Part shown: piece after piece, positions 56,028 to 64,000 of the stretch
Layout of the letters: every line of letters begins with the position of its first letter
Numbering within the stretch: the stretch's first letter is position 1
Source of the DNA: Deltaproteobacteria bacterium
GTDB taxonomy: Bacteria > Desulfobacterota > Syntrophobacteria > Syntrophobacterales > Syntrophobacteraceae
Length of the DNA stretch: 64,000 bases
Reading direction: 5' to 3'
Assembly: GCA_021777755.1 (NCBI GenBank)
Contig: JAJYDE010000002.1
Coordinates: forward strand, 93,133-157,132
Notes under the pieces: model-generated
What the model saw: the letters and a program-made list of their open reading frames with translations, nothing else
What the model was told of the DNA's origin: nothing
The model's database searches: none
Translations under genes and position numbers: made by a program

Positions 56028-56402
56028 TCAAACGGCCCCGGTCAGACCACGAAGTTTTTCCAGCAGCGACTTGGCATCCTCTGCGCCAGGCGCCGGGGGC
56101 AACCGGCATAGAATGCCGAGCCCTTCGCCCCGGTCATGAAAATCCGCATCCGATAGAGAACTTACCACCGCCGTATTCGCCATTGCATTGACGCCGATAA
56201 TTCGCCTCACCACCTCCAACCAATCGAGTCCTTCGGTAGTGGAATCGACAATTACCAGATGGGGGGCCGCGGTTCTAACCCTTTCCAGGGCTTGGGCCGC
56301 GGCGGCCGCCTGCTCCAGCCGGACCTGCGGGTCCTCGGAAATCCCTTCGACAAAAGCCCGGAGGTTTTCCCCCCGGGTCGTAATAAGAAGAATATTGAGC
56401 AT
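56028..56402 (-). CDS. Pseudo-receiver-type protein of the MinD/NifX cluster
   Basis: A 124-residue protein from the ATG at 56402, five bases after the NifX-like stop. It has receiver-domain spacing (LLITTRGENLRAFVEG, HLVIVDSTTEGLDWLEVV, AVVSSLSDADF) and the D in VIVDS, but the acidic pair before helix 1 and the lysine near the end are missing. Probably a protein-interaction module rather than a phosphorylated regulator. Confidence 0.6.
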   Translation of the reverse strand: MLNILLITTRGENLRAFVEGISEDPQVRLEQAAAAAQALERVRTAAPHLVIVDSTTEGLDWLEVVRRIIGVNAMANTAVVSSLSDADFHDRGEGLGILCRLPPAPGAEDAKSLLEKLRGLTGAV

Positions 56403-56407
56403 TGGTT

Positions 56408-56794
56408 CTACTTTCCTCCACCCCCGCCGCAGGTAAAATCCGTGGTGAACTGCCGCAGGTCGCCTCTTAGAAAGCCGTCCAGGGCCTCTTTGACCGTCTG
56501 AGCCCCGCCGCCGTAAAGGACATCGATGCCCAACTGGTTGAAGCCCATGAGCGGCCTCATGCCCATGCCGCCGGCGATGAGCACGTGCACGCCGTTTTGA
56601 GCAAGGTGATTTACCGGCGCCATGCATCCGCCCTGCTGGTGCGGCACATTGGGCAGGACCCGGACTTCTTGAACCCGTCCGTCCTCGGTTATCTCCACCA
56701 GCGTATAGAGATCGCAATGGCCGAAATGAGCGCCAAGAGCCGAATCCAGCCCTCCGGGATTGCTTGATGGAATCGCCACGACTAAACTTTTCAT
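56408..56794 (-). CDS. NifX/NafY-like dinitrogenase FeMo-cofactor-fold protein
   Basis: A 128-residue protein. VAIPSSNPGGLDSALGAHFG, HCDLYTLVEI, AGGMGMRPLMGFNQLGIDV match the NifB/NifX/NafY metal-cofactor-binding fold. The tail FTCGGGGGK has one cysteine. The family carries Fe-S or FeMo-co precursors; here, beside MinD-ferredoxin ATPases, it is of the type found in non-nitrogen-fixing Deltaproteobacteria with unknown client. Confidence 0.82.
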   Translation of the reverse strand: MKSLVVAIPSSNPGGLDSALGAHFGHCDLYTLVEITEDGRVQEVRVLPNVPHQQGGCMAPVNHLAQNGVHVLIAGGMGMRPLMGFNQLGIDVLYGGGAQTVKEALDGFLRGDLRQFTTDFTCGGGGGK

Positions 56795-56892
56795 CTTATC
56801 TCCTTGAATCGACCGACTTCAATACGACGGGCGGCAGGCCCGCCGGCTGTTTATGAATAAAGGACATGGGCGAGGCTATATAGCATCCGTTC

Positions 56893-57768
56893 CTACCTCT
56901 TGGCCGCAATTTCCTCGATCTTTTTCCACGTTTTTCGCACCTCAACACTAAATGCCGTTTCCGGCAGTTCGGTCACCACCCGGCCCCGCACCATCGCCTT
57001 GGTGACAACCGGATCATGGGGAAGCCGCGCGATCACCTCATAACCCCGAGCCCCGCAATAGGCTTGGATGCCCTCGGTCTCTTCGGGGTTTAGATCGAAC
57101 TTGTTGATGATGACCGACAACCGTATCTGAAAATGGCCGCATAAATCCGCCACCCGCTCGAGGTCGTGGCGGCCTGACGGCGTAGGCTCGGTCACCGCAA
57201 CCGCAAGATCGGCCCCGGAAAGCGAACTGATGACCGGACAGCCGATCCCGGGGGTCCCATCGGAAAGAATGAGCCCTCTACCCAGGGATTTGGCCAGTTT
57301 ACGCGCCTGTTGCTTTAAGACCATGACCAGTCGCCCCGAGTTCGCCTCGCCAGGGAAAAGCCGGGCGTGCACCAACGGCCCGAATCGGGTGGAGGAAATA
57401 TACCACTGCCCGCAGTGCTTTTCCGGGAAATGGATCGCCCCCTCAGGGCACAATGCGACACAGACCTTGCAGCCCTCGCACCGAAGAGGATCGACCGAAA
57501 AGGCTCCGCCCTCAATCCGTACCGCTTCATACCTGCACAGGGAAGCGCACAGGCCGCACCCCGTACACATTCCACCATCGATTCGAGCCGCGTGGCCCGA
57601 AAAAAATTCTTCCGTATGCTCGGGTTGGGGCCGGAGCAGCAGGTGCAGGTCCGGAGCATCCACGTCGAGGTCGCAGACCACCTTTTCCGAAGCCAGCTGG
57701 GCGAACGCCCCCGTAAGCGAGGTTTTGCCCGTCCCCCCCTTGCCGCTGACAACCACTATCTCACGCAT
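56893..57768 (-). CDS. MinD-superfamily P-loop ATPase with inserted ferredoxin domain (1)
   Basis: A 291-residue protein from the ATG at 57768; the frame is open upstream. Deviant Walker A VVSGKGGTGKTSLTGA, then CDLDVDAPDLHLLLRP. An 8Fe ferredoxin insert follows at about residues 65-115: CTGCGLCASLCRYEA and CEGCKVCVALCPEGA. ILSDGTPGIGCPVISSLSGA is the switch region. Overlaps the next MinD gene by 8 bp. These pairs are common in anaerobes and thought to assist Fe-S or metal-cluster assembly. Confidence 0.88.
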   Translation of the reverse strand: MREIVVVSGKGGTGKTSLTGAFAQLASEKVVCDLDVDAPDLHLLLRPQPEHTEEFFSGHAARIDGGMCTGCGLCASLCRYEAVRIEGGAFSVDPLRCEGCKVCVALCPEGAIHFPEKHCGQWYISSTRFGPLVHARLFPGEANSGRLVMVLKQQARKLAKSLGRGLILSDGTPGIGCPVISSLSGADLAVAVTEPTPSGRHDLERVADLCGHFQIRLSVIINKFDLNPEETEGIQAYCGARGYEVIARLPHDPVVTKAMVRGRVVTELPETAFSVEVRKTWKKIEEIAAKR

Positions 57769-58642
57769 GCGCCGCCTCCATATCGAGAGCCCCCGCGGCG
57801 AGTTCGAAAATCTTCGAATGGAGCGAAACGAAAATCTTTCGAAATTCCGGCGACAGATCCGCAATGACCCGGCCCTTGGAATAGCCCTCGGCGACTGCCC
57901 GCTCATCGGGGATCTCCGCCAGGACCGGAATGTTTTTTTCCTCGCAGAAAGAATAGAGCTCCCGATCTCCCGCCCCGGCACGGTTTATCACCACCCCCAT
58001 CGGCTTTCCAAACGGGGAGAAGGCTTCCCAGGCAAGCTTGAAATCGTGAAGACCAAAAGGGGTGGGCTCGGTTACAAGAACGATCACATCGCTGTCGATT
58101 ACGGCGTTAACCGCCGGACAGCTCACTCCGGGGGGAGCGTCTATGATCGCGTCCCGGTCGCTCGCGCAAACAATTTCCTTCAATCTTGATTTCACCTGGC
58201 GCATCATGGGCGGACTCATGGACTCACCTATTCGCAGACACCCCGCGAGGTATTCCGCGTTTCCGGCATACCCCCGGCTGATTTCTCCCAATTGCCGTTT
58301 GCCCGGTGAAATCGCTTTTCCCGGACAAATCGCGATGCAGCCTCCGCACCCGTGGCACATTTCCGCAAAGGTCAACACCACCGACCCCATCACGCTGATC
58401 GCCTTGAACTGACACAGCGCCGAACAGGCGAGGCAAAAGGTGCACTTCGATTCGTCAACAACCGGTGTTTCGATCCACGCCGGAACGATTTCCTCGATAA
58501 CCGGATGCAAAAAAAGATGCAGGTTCGGAGCCTCGACGTCGAGATCCACAGCCACCAGGCGACGAACCCAAACGCGCGCCAGCGATGCGGCCACCGTGGT
58601 CTTGCCCGTGCCTCCCTTGCCGCTGGCGATTGAAACGATCAT
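57761..58642 (-). CDS. MinD-superfamily P-loop ATPase with inserted ferredoxin domain (2)
   Basis: A 293-residue paralogue of its neighbour. SIASGKGGTGKTTVAASLA, VAVDLDVEAPNLHLFLHP, then ferredoxin motifs CTFCLACSALCQFKA and CHGCGGCIAICPGKA, and IIDAPPGVSCPAVNAVIDSD. Its start overlaps the NifX-like gene upstream by 4 bp. The pair probably forms a heterodimer. Confidence 0.88.
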   Translation of the reverse strand: MIVSIASGKGGTGKTTVAASLARVWVRRLVAVDLDVEAPNLHLFLHPVIEEIVPAWIETPVVDESKCTFCLACSALCQFKAISVMGSVVLTFAEMCHGCGGCIAICPGKAISPGKRQLGEISRGYAGNAEYLAGCLRIGESMSPPMMRQVKSRLKEIVCASDRDAIIDAPPGVSCPAVNAVIDSDVIVLVTEPTPFGLHDFKLAWEAFSPFGKPMGVVINRAGAGDRELYSFCEEKNIPVLAEIPDERAVAEGYSKGRVIADLSPEFRKIFVSLHSKIFELAAGALDMEAAHA

Positions 58643-59007
58643 CGACCCGCCCCCCTGTTGGGTCCTTCGGCAAAACGCACCGCCCCCCGTTTATATTTTT
58701 CCACCGCCTGGCGTACCGTCATACCCTCATCGAGGTCTTGGACCACCTTGATCTTAACAGCCGAAAGCGCCTGAAAAGCCTTGGGCCCCACAAAGCCCGA
58801 CAGAACGCAATCGACCCCGGCCCCCGCAACCAACTGCGCGGCCTGTATGCCTGCCCCTTGAGCCAATACCTGCGTCTGCCCGTTGTCGATATAACTGGTG
58901 TCCATGGTCTCGACATCGACAACCAAAAACCCGGCGGCCCTTCCGAACCTGGGATCAACCGGATCGTCCAAATCAGGGCCTTCACTTGTTATCGCAATTT
59001 TACTCAT
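58639..59007 (-). CDS. NifX-like FeMo-cofactor-fold protein (2)
   Basis: A 122-residue protein starting SKIAITSEGPDLDDPVDPRF and containing GRAAGFLVVD and GAGIQAAQLVAGAGVDCVLS. This is the dinitrogenase iron-molybdenum cofactor family. First gene of the leftward cluster NifX-MinD-MinD-NifX-pseudo-receiver. Overlaps the MinD gene by 4 bp. Confidence 0.85.
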   Translation of the reverse strand: MSKIAITSEGPDLDDPVDPRFGRAAGFLVVDVETMDTSYIDNGQTQVLAQGAGIQAAQLVAGAGVDCVLSGFVGPKAFQALSAVKIKVVQDLDEGMTVRQAVEKYKRGAVRFAEGPNRGAGR

Positions 59008-59412
59008 GGCAACCCCCTCTCAAGTTTGAACAGCCAACAGATCAAAAACCGGGCCATCAGCCACAAACAGCCGAGGAGCCGCAATCAGGCGTTGCCTCAG
59101 CTCGAAAGAGCGATCCGGTAAAGGGTGCCAAACGCCCCCTGTCCGACCGGCCAGGGGGCGGATTGTTTCCATTAGGGGCCGGGGAATGGCTCGCTTATCG
59201 GACCCTCAGGCTTTTTTGTGGTGCTCGATTGTGCGACAGGATTTTCATCGGGCGTTCAGGGCAATCGCATGGAATTCATGGAGCACCTGTATCCCCGATT
59301 TTGCAATTATGGCCGATCCGGCGGCAGAATCATGCTGATCAATTGAAAAATTCATTTTTGTTCGTTTGGCTATCATGCGGATTTAACGTGTATTTCAGCT
59401 TTTTTGGGTAAA

Positions 59413-59520
59413 AAATAACAGCATGAATAACAGCACGGGAACAGCATGGGAACAGCGAAGATAACAGCATGGATAACAGCATGCGTATCAGCATGGGAAC
59501 AGCAGTGGAACAGCATGGGG
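59413..59520 (+). repeat. Tandem array of ~12-bp units (ATAACAGCATGG type)
   Basis: About nine degenerate copies: ATAACAGCATGA, ATAACAGCACGG, GAACAGCATGGG, AACAGCGAAG, ATAACAGCATGG, ATAACAGCATGC, GTATCAGCATGGG, AACAGCAGTGG, AACAGCATGGGG. No spacers of CRISPR type. It lies between two genes on opposite strands. Confidence 0.75.
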
Positions 59521-59825
59521 AAAAATGGCGAAAAACGAAGGCGAAGACCGACGCGCGTAAATGGGCGATATGAAAGGAGGGCGGATGAAAATCGGCGTTT
59601 CGGAGGCGGGCCTGGTGAAGGGACGCGCCCGGGGTATGGGGAGGCGCGGGAGCCGCGCCTCCGGGGTCCTCGCGGCGAGGGTTTGCCGATGGAGGCGGGA
59701 TGAGTGGAACCGGTTATTTGGTTTTCAAAGAACCATGTTATCGGGTCCGCGGGTGGAAAGGCCCTGGCCGGTCGATAAAGGTGGAATCCACGGTATTTCA
59801 TATCACAAAGGGTTTGGAGCCGCAA

Positions 59826-59890
59826 AGCGGCACGCTGAAGCGGCAAATAGAGGCGGCAATATAAGTGGCAACCAGAAGTGGAAAATGGCG
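59826..59890 (+). repeat. Degenerate 13-bp tandem repeat array (copy C)
   Basis: Units gcGGCACGCTGAA, gcGGCAAATAGAG, gcGGCAATATAAG, tGGCAACCAGAAG, tGGAAAATGG. Same consensus as copies A and B near phage genes. Shares the 11-mer GGCAACCAGAA with both. Confidence 0.65.
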
Positions 59891-60065
59891 GGTTGGCATG
59901 CGCATAGCTCATGATACTTTTTTCCACAAAAATCTGCCGATATTCAATCTCAAGCGGTGAGGCGGGCTGAATATTCGCACCCGGCCCGAATCATTTCCAT
60001 AAAATTTCAAAGCATTGGGGAATAAATTCGGGGAAAGAATGGTTTGTCCAACTTCTGAAATATAA

Positions 60066-60080
60066 TTTTTTTTACTTGAC
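60066..60080 (+). promoter_or_regulatory. TTGACA-like promoter element upstream of the RHS-type gene
   Basis: An AT-rich tract ending TTTACTTGACATTCATTTTT carries a perfect TTGACA at about 60075. A -10 box was not fixed. About 180 bp upstream of the chosen start. Confidence 0.35.
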
Positions 60081-60252
60081 ATTCATTTTTGATCGCATTA
60101 GCGTTCCGCTTCACTTTTCCCGCTCCATTTGGCAATGCGAATTCATCTCATTTGGTCTCTACCTGGCAACACCAATTCGGCGCATCTGGTTCCATGTCGG
60201 TTCGAAGCGAAGGCCGTGCTTTGTGCAAAGCATGGCGGGGGCGAGGCTTCGA

Positions 60253-63200
60253 ATGGTTGCGTATTGCAACCGCGATTTGTATATTCGGGGGGAAGTCATA
60301 GCGGTAAAAAGGTCGGCGGCGTTTGTAATCGTCATTTTCGTTCTTTTGCCGGTCCTGTTCGGGCCAAGGTTTGTGAGGCTGGTTGCGGGGACATCGACCG
60401 CCGATACGTGGAGCGCGCTGTGGCTTGGAGGAGACGACGGACTGGCAAAGCTTTCGGCCTCGGACGGGAGCCTTTCGGGCCAGACGTCCGGCCTGGAGGA
60501 CGTGCGGGCGCTCGCGGTCGATAATGCCCGCATGATGGTTTGGGCTTATGGGGGCGGGACGCTTTCCAGCATCGGTTTCGACGGCAAGACGGTCTTTTCC
60601 GTTACCCTTGCGGGCGATGACGACGCCCGCCGGCATGAAGGTCGATCGGAACACGAAGACGGCCATGGCGGTCGAAGGCTTGTCGTGGACCCGCTCGACG
60701 GCGGGGTATGGCTGGCCGTTCAAAACACGCTCCAAAGGTTCGGGCCGACCGGAACCGCGGGTGCGGCCATCACTTTATCCGACCGCATCGAGGCGATTTC
60801 ATTCGACGCGATAAGATCCCGTGTATGGGCGGGCCGCGGAGGGCAACTCGTCTCCTTCGACGAAGGCGGCCGGCAGCTCCAATCGATCGATATCGACGAC
60901 TGGTCCGGGGTCCGGGACATTTCCTTCGATTCCATTTCCGACGATATGTGGGTTTCGACCGACGACGGCCTTTGCCGCTACTCGGGGGGGAGTGGAAAGC
61001 TCGTTTTCAAGACCGATTGGCATGACGGGGCAAGGATATCGGCAGACGGCCAGGGGGGAGTGTGGGTGGCCGGAGAGAGCCGTTTGAGCAGGCTGGACGC
61101 AAGCGGCAATGTTTTGTTCGAAGTGACGCCCTTTCCCGATCGAGACCATGGATGGAGATCCTGGCTCAAATTGGCGCCGAAGGCCTTCGCGGACGAAGAC
61201 GATCGGGACCATGGCGGGAAAATTTTCGGTCTGGCAGTCGATCCGGCCGATTTATCGCTATGGGTCGCGGGCAAGCGCCGGGCGGCCCACGTGAGTCTTC
61301 TCGGGCAGGTAACGGCAACGGAGGATTTCGACTCCGCATTTGAAGGAAAGGTGTGGGCCTTCGGCTTTTCAACGGACGTTATCGCGCCCGTTTTAAACAT
61401 CACCTCTCCTGGAAGCGGCAGCTTCATCAATACGGGCACTCCCGTTCTTTCATTCAGTTTTTCGGATACGGGAGGCTCCGGCGTCGATACGTCGAGCCTT
61501 TCGGTCAGTGCAAACGGCGCGGCTTTGCAGCTCTCCTGCACCTTCACACAGACGAGTGGGACCTGCACGCCGAAATCTTGCCTGGCAGACGGCCCCTACT
61601 CTTTTTCGGCGACCATAAAAGACCTTGCGGGAAATCAAAGCAAGGCCGCAACGTTAAATCTTACCATCGATACCACTCCTCCGGTCATAAGTGTTTCTTC
61701 GCCCGAGGACGGGCTTCTTACCAACCAGGCCTCCCAGAGCATTTCGGGGAGTTTGAGCGAGCCGGGAACGCTCACGATAAACGGCCAGGCGGTCGCACTT
61801 GATGCGAAAAACGGTTTCAGCCATCCGGTAACGCTCGTCGAAAGCGCGAACAGCTTTACCCTGGCTGCCACGGACAGGGCCGGGAACACGGCGACAAAGA
61901 CCATCACGGCAACTCTCGACACGGTTCCCCCGAACCCCGTCAATACGAACCTCATCACGGTCACATCCGGAGCCGGAGGAGCCGGGTACACGGTTTCCGG
62001 CGGCGCGGGAAGCGCCGAGCCGGGAACGCTGGTGACGATAATCGACTTGAGGACCGGTCAAACGGCAACCGGAAGGGTCAACGCCGACGGCAGTTTTTCG
62101 GTGACCTTGGCCGCGCAGACGGGAGACGGCCTTTCGATAACGCTTACCGACGGTGCCGGAAACGTAAGCGGCGCGGTGACGGTAACCACGGGGCTTCCCG
62201 ACCCGTCAACGGTGGCGACGCCTATCGATGCGACCGTTGCGACCCCAATGGGGTCCGCGACGGCATTTCTCTATACGGGCTCCAATCCCATCCAGACGGG
62301 TGTGGCGGCGGGTACGATCACGGCCCGACGCGCGGCGGTCATCCGGGGCAAGGTTACAGGCGGTGACGGCAGTCCTCTTGCCGGGGTTACTATCTCGATA
62401 CCGGGCCACCCCGAGTTCGGCCAGACCTTCAGCCGGGGGGACGGCATGTTCGACATGGCGGTAAACGGCGGGGGACAGCTCACCGTCGTCTATGAGATGA
62501 GCGGATATTTCCCTGCCCAACGCCAGGTAAACGTTCCGTGGCGCGATTATGCGTTCGCATCCGATGTGGCGATGATAAAGCCCGACAGCCAGGTTACCGC
62601 GATCGATCTCAGCTCGGCGGCGCCCATCCAGGTTGCTCGCGGAAGCACTGTAACCGATTCGGACGGAACGCGTACGGCAACTCTATTTTTCAGCCAGGGG
62701 ACGACGGCCACCATGGCCATGCCCGACGGTTCGACGCAGCCGCTTTCCACTTTGCACGTTCGGGCGACCGAATACACGGTGGGGGCGAACGGCCCGAGCG
62801 CCATGCCCGCCCCGCTTCCGGCAAACACGGGCTATGCCTACTGCGTGGAACTGAGCACCGACGAGGCGATAGCAGCGGGGGCGCTGTCGGTCACCTTCAA
62901 TAGCCCGGTCGCCGTGTATCTGGACGACTTTCTCCATTTTCCGGCCGGGATGAAGGTCCCGGCGGGCTATTACGACCGCTCCAAAGGCCAATGGATTCCC
63001 TCGAACAACGGCCTGGTCGTCAAAATCCTTGGCATAACGAACGGCATGGCCGATCTCGACGTTGACGGAAGCGGCCAGGCTGCGAGCGCGACCGCCCTGG
63101 CAGCCCTCGGCATAACTAACGCCGAACTTACTCGACTGGCAACTCTCTACACTGCGGGCCAGAGCCTATGGCGCGTGCCGGTATCGCATTTCAGCCCCTG

Positions 63201-64000
63201 GGACTTCAACTGGCCTTACGGCCCGACGCCCGGAGCCGTCGCAGCCAACTCATCCGTAGGCCGCCCTTCAACAGACCATCCGTCCTGCCAGGGCGGCTCG
63301 ATCATCGGCTGTGAATCGCAGACCCTGGGGGAAGAAGTTCCCATCGCCGGAACCGGGCTCAGCCTCTACTATCAAAGTGACCGGGAGGCAGGGCACACGG
63401 CGGACGACACGATCGAGATTCCTCTTGTCGGGGCAACCGTTCCCGCAGGTCTACAGTCGGTTACTCTCATAGTAACCGTAGCCGGACGGCAGTTTCAAAG
63501 CAGCTTTCCCGCCACGGCGAACCAGACGAGCACCTTTACGTGGGATGGCAAGGACGCATATGGACGCGTTTTGCAGGGGGCTCAACCCGTCACGATTCAG
63601 ATCGGCTACGTCTATAACGGCGTCTATCTCACGCCTTCCGAAAACCCTCTGGATACAAACTCGAACTATGATGCGCTGTTCGGACACTTTTCCTACTACG
63701 GGACCCCGGCGACCGGAGATTGGGCGAGACAGACGGTGACTCTTTGGCAGACCATACAGGATAGTGTCGGCACATGGGATGCCAGGGGAACGGGCTTGGG
63801 CGGCTGGACGCTGGATATCCACAATTTTTATGATCCGGTCGAGCAAAAACTCTTTTTGGGCGACGGAACGCAGAGAAGCGCCAAGGGTATGAATATGGGT
63901 AAGCGTTCGGGGAACCCCATCTTTTCAGGAGAGCAGTCCTGTGGCAGTATCGCTGCCGCCATGGAGAAACCTGCCGGACGAGCGGACGACGGGCTATATG
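60253..64000 (+). CDS. RHS-type surface protein, N-terminal part (truncated by window edge)
   Basis: I followed one frame from the ATG at 60253 (start uncertain, a TTG at 60277 is possible) through the window end, over 1240 codons. A hydrophobic leader (FVIVIFVLLPVLFGP) is followed by repeats of a beta-propeller type (LWLGGDDGLAKLSA, MWVSTDDGLCRYSG). Then come Ig-like repeats with ITSPGSGSFINTG and SSPEDGLLTNQAS, a carboxypeptidase-regulatory-like repeat (VIRGKVTGGDGSPLAGVTI), and an RHS-associated block (GTGLSLYYQSDREAGHTADD, GTGLGGWTLDIHNFY). A C-terminal YD-repeat shell and a variable toxin tip would follow beyond the window. Confidence 0.8.
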   Translation, partial: MVAYCNRDLYIRGEVIAVKRSAAFVIVIFVLLPVLFGPRFVRLVAGTSTADTWSALWLGGDDGLAKLSASDGSLSGQTSGLEDVRALAVDNARMMVWAYGGGTLSSIGFDGKTVFSVTLAGDDDARRHEGRSEHEDGHGGRRLVVDPLDGGVWLAVQNTLQRFGPTGTAGAAITLSDRIEAISFDAIRSRVWAGRGGQLVSFDEGGRQLQSIDIDDWSGVRDISFDSISDDMWVSTDDGLCRYSGGSGKLVFKTDWHDGARISADGQGGVWVAGESRLSRLDASGNVLFEVTPFPDRDHGWRSWLKLAPKAFADEDDRDHGGKIFGLAVDPADLSLWVAGKRRAAHVSLLGQVTATEDFDSAFEGKVWAFGFSTDVIAPVLNITSPGSGSFINTGTPVLSFSFSDTGGSGVDTSSLSVSANGAALQLSCTFTQTSGTCTPKSCLADGPYSFSATIKDLAGNQSKAATLNLTIDTTPPVISVSSPEDGLLTNQASQSISGSLSEPGTLTINGQAVALDAKNGFSHPVTLVESANSFTLAATDRAGNTATKTITATLDTVPPNPVNTNLITVTSGAGGAGYTVSGGAGSAEPGTLVTIIDLRTGQTATGRVNADGSFSVTLAAQTGDGLSITLTDGAGNVSGAVTVTTGLPDPSTVATPIDATVATPMGSATAFLYTGSNPIQTGVAAGTITARRAAVIRGKVTGGDGSPLAGVTISIPGHPEFGQTFSRGDGMFDMAVNGGGQLTVVYEMSGYFPAQRQVNVPWRDYAFASDVAMIKPDSQVTAIDLSSAAPIQVARGSTVTDSDGTRTATLFFSQGTTATMAMPDGSTQPLSTLHVRATEYTVGANGPSAMPAPLPANTGYAYCVELSTDEAIAAGALSVTFNSPVAVYLDDFLHFPAGMKVPAGYYDRSKGQWIPSNNGLVVKILGITNGMADLDVDGSGQAASATALAALGITNAELTRLATLYTAGQSLWRVPVSHFSPWDFNWPYGPTPGAVAANSSVGRPSTDHPSCQGGSIIGCESQTLGEEVPIAGTGLSLYYQSDREAGHTADDTIEIPLVGATVPAGLQSVTLIVTVAGRQFQSSFPATANQTSTFTWDGKDAYGRVLQGAQPVTIQIGYVYNGVYLTPSENPLDTNSNYDALFGHFSYYGTPATGDWARQTVTLWQTIQDSVGTWDARGTGLGGWTLDIHNFYDPVEQKLFLGDGTQRSAKGMNMGKRSGNPIFSGEQSCGSIAAAMEKPAGRADDGLY

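Larger units (their letters stand above)
59008..60252. other. Repeat-bearing non-coding region upstream of the RHS-type gene
   Basis: About 1.2 kb. The divergent promoter of the NifX cluster should lie near 59010-59100. The rest holds two tandem arrays (59413-59520 and 59826-59890). A small plus-strand frame (59585-59914) has a strong AAAGGAGGGCGG site before ATGAAAATCGG but reads unlike a protein after 10 codons. Near 60060-60080 an AT-rich stretch followed by TTGACA (TACTTGACATTC) is a likely promoter element for the large gene. Confidence 0.5.

Noticed and set aside
59413..59520. CRISPR array
   Set aside because: Units are 10-13 bp with no unique spacers and no cas genes are near.
59585..59914. 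Short gene with strong ribosome site (MKIGVSEAGL...)
   Set aside because: After ten codons it reads Arg/Gly-rich, overlaps the repeat array and resembles no family; likely a relic or chance.
1..64000. tRNA or rRNA genes
   Set aside because: No cloverleaf-like or rRNA-like stretch was recognised by eye; a tRNAscan-SE run would settle it.

Overview
The window looks like chromosome of an anaerobic bacterium of the former Deltaproteobacteria, with Syntrophobacterales/Desulfobacterota as my best guess. The signs are a split glycine decarboxylase (gcvPA/gcvPB), an 11-subunit complex I without the NADH-binding NuoEFG module, paired MinD-type ATPases carrying ferredoxin domains beside NifX-like proteins, and large beta-strand-repeat and RHS-type exoproteins. 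The assignment rests on gene content only; no 16S or marker tree was possible. No rRNA or tRNA gene was recognised.

Layout. 1-2085: gcvH-gcvPA-gcvPB (minus strand; gcvPB runs off the left edge). 2375-3283: a LuxR-type response regulator. 3585-17342: a collinear podovirus late module on the minus strand: scaffold, capsid, cement protein, lysis genes, tail adaptor, SGNH-hydrolase tail protein, tail fibre, tail nozzle and two internal-virion-type proteins. 17705-27539: nuoN to nuoA (minus strand). 27947-30024: nnr and tsaE (plus strand). 30051-33871: phage again (Bbp19-like protein, portal, large terminase; minus strand). 34089-35822: an SbmA/YddA-type ABC transporter (plus strand). 35847-38557: phage early and control genes, including a CI/LexA-type repressor. 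38739-42950: FN3 secreted protein, uppP, a CysQ-like protein with altered metal ligands, and an ABC-F ATPase. 43051-48550: two unequal Hsp70 proteins with a DUF2760 membrane protein. 48885-49918: a rubrerythrin-like protein and a small zinc ribbon. 50408-55990: a beta-strand repeat exoprotein and an acetyl-CoA hydrolase/GNAT fusion. 56028-59007: pseudo-receiver, NifX, MinD, MinD, NifX. 60253-64000: the start of a giant RHS-type surface protein, cut by the right edge.

The main result is the interleaving. Read on the minus strand from 38.5 kb to 3.6 kb, the phage genes follow one podovirus order: repressor, early genes, terminase, portal, Bbp19-like, scaffold, capsid, tail. That order is interrupted at clean gene borders, once by the ABC transporter and once by a 12.3 kb block holding the whole nuo operon plus nnr-tsaE. 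The intact-looking phage genes flanking essential-type host genes suggest a dispersed or domesticated prophage (possibly GTA-like), host DNA captured inside a prophage, or a misassembly; sequence alone cannot decide. Three arrays of a degenerate 13-bp repeat (consensus near GCGGCAACCAGAA) lie in this window, one at the nuo/scaffold junction and one between terminase and portal.
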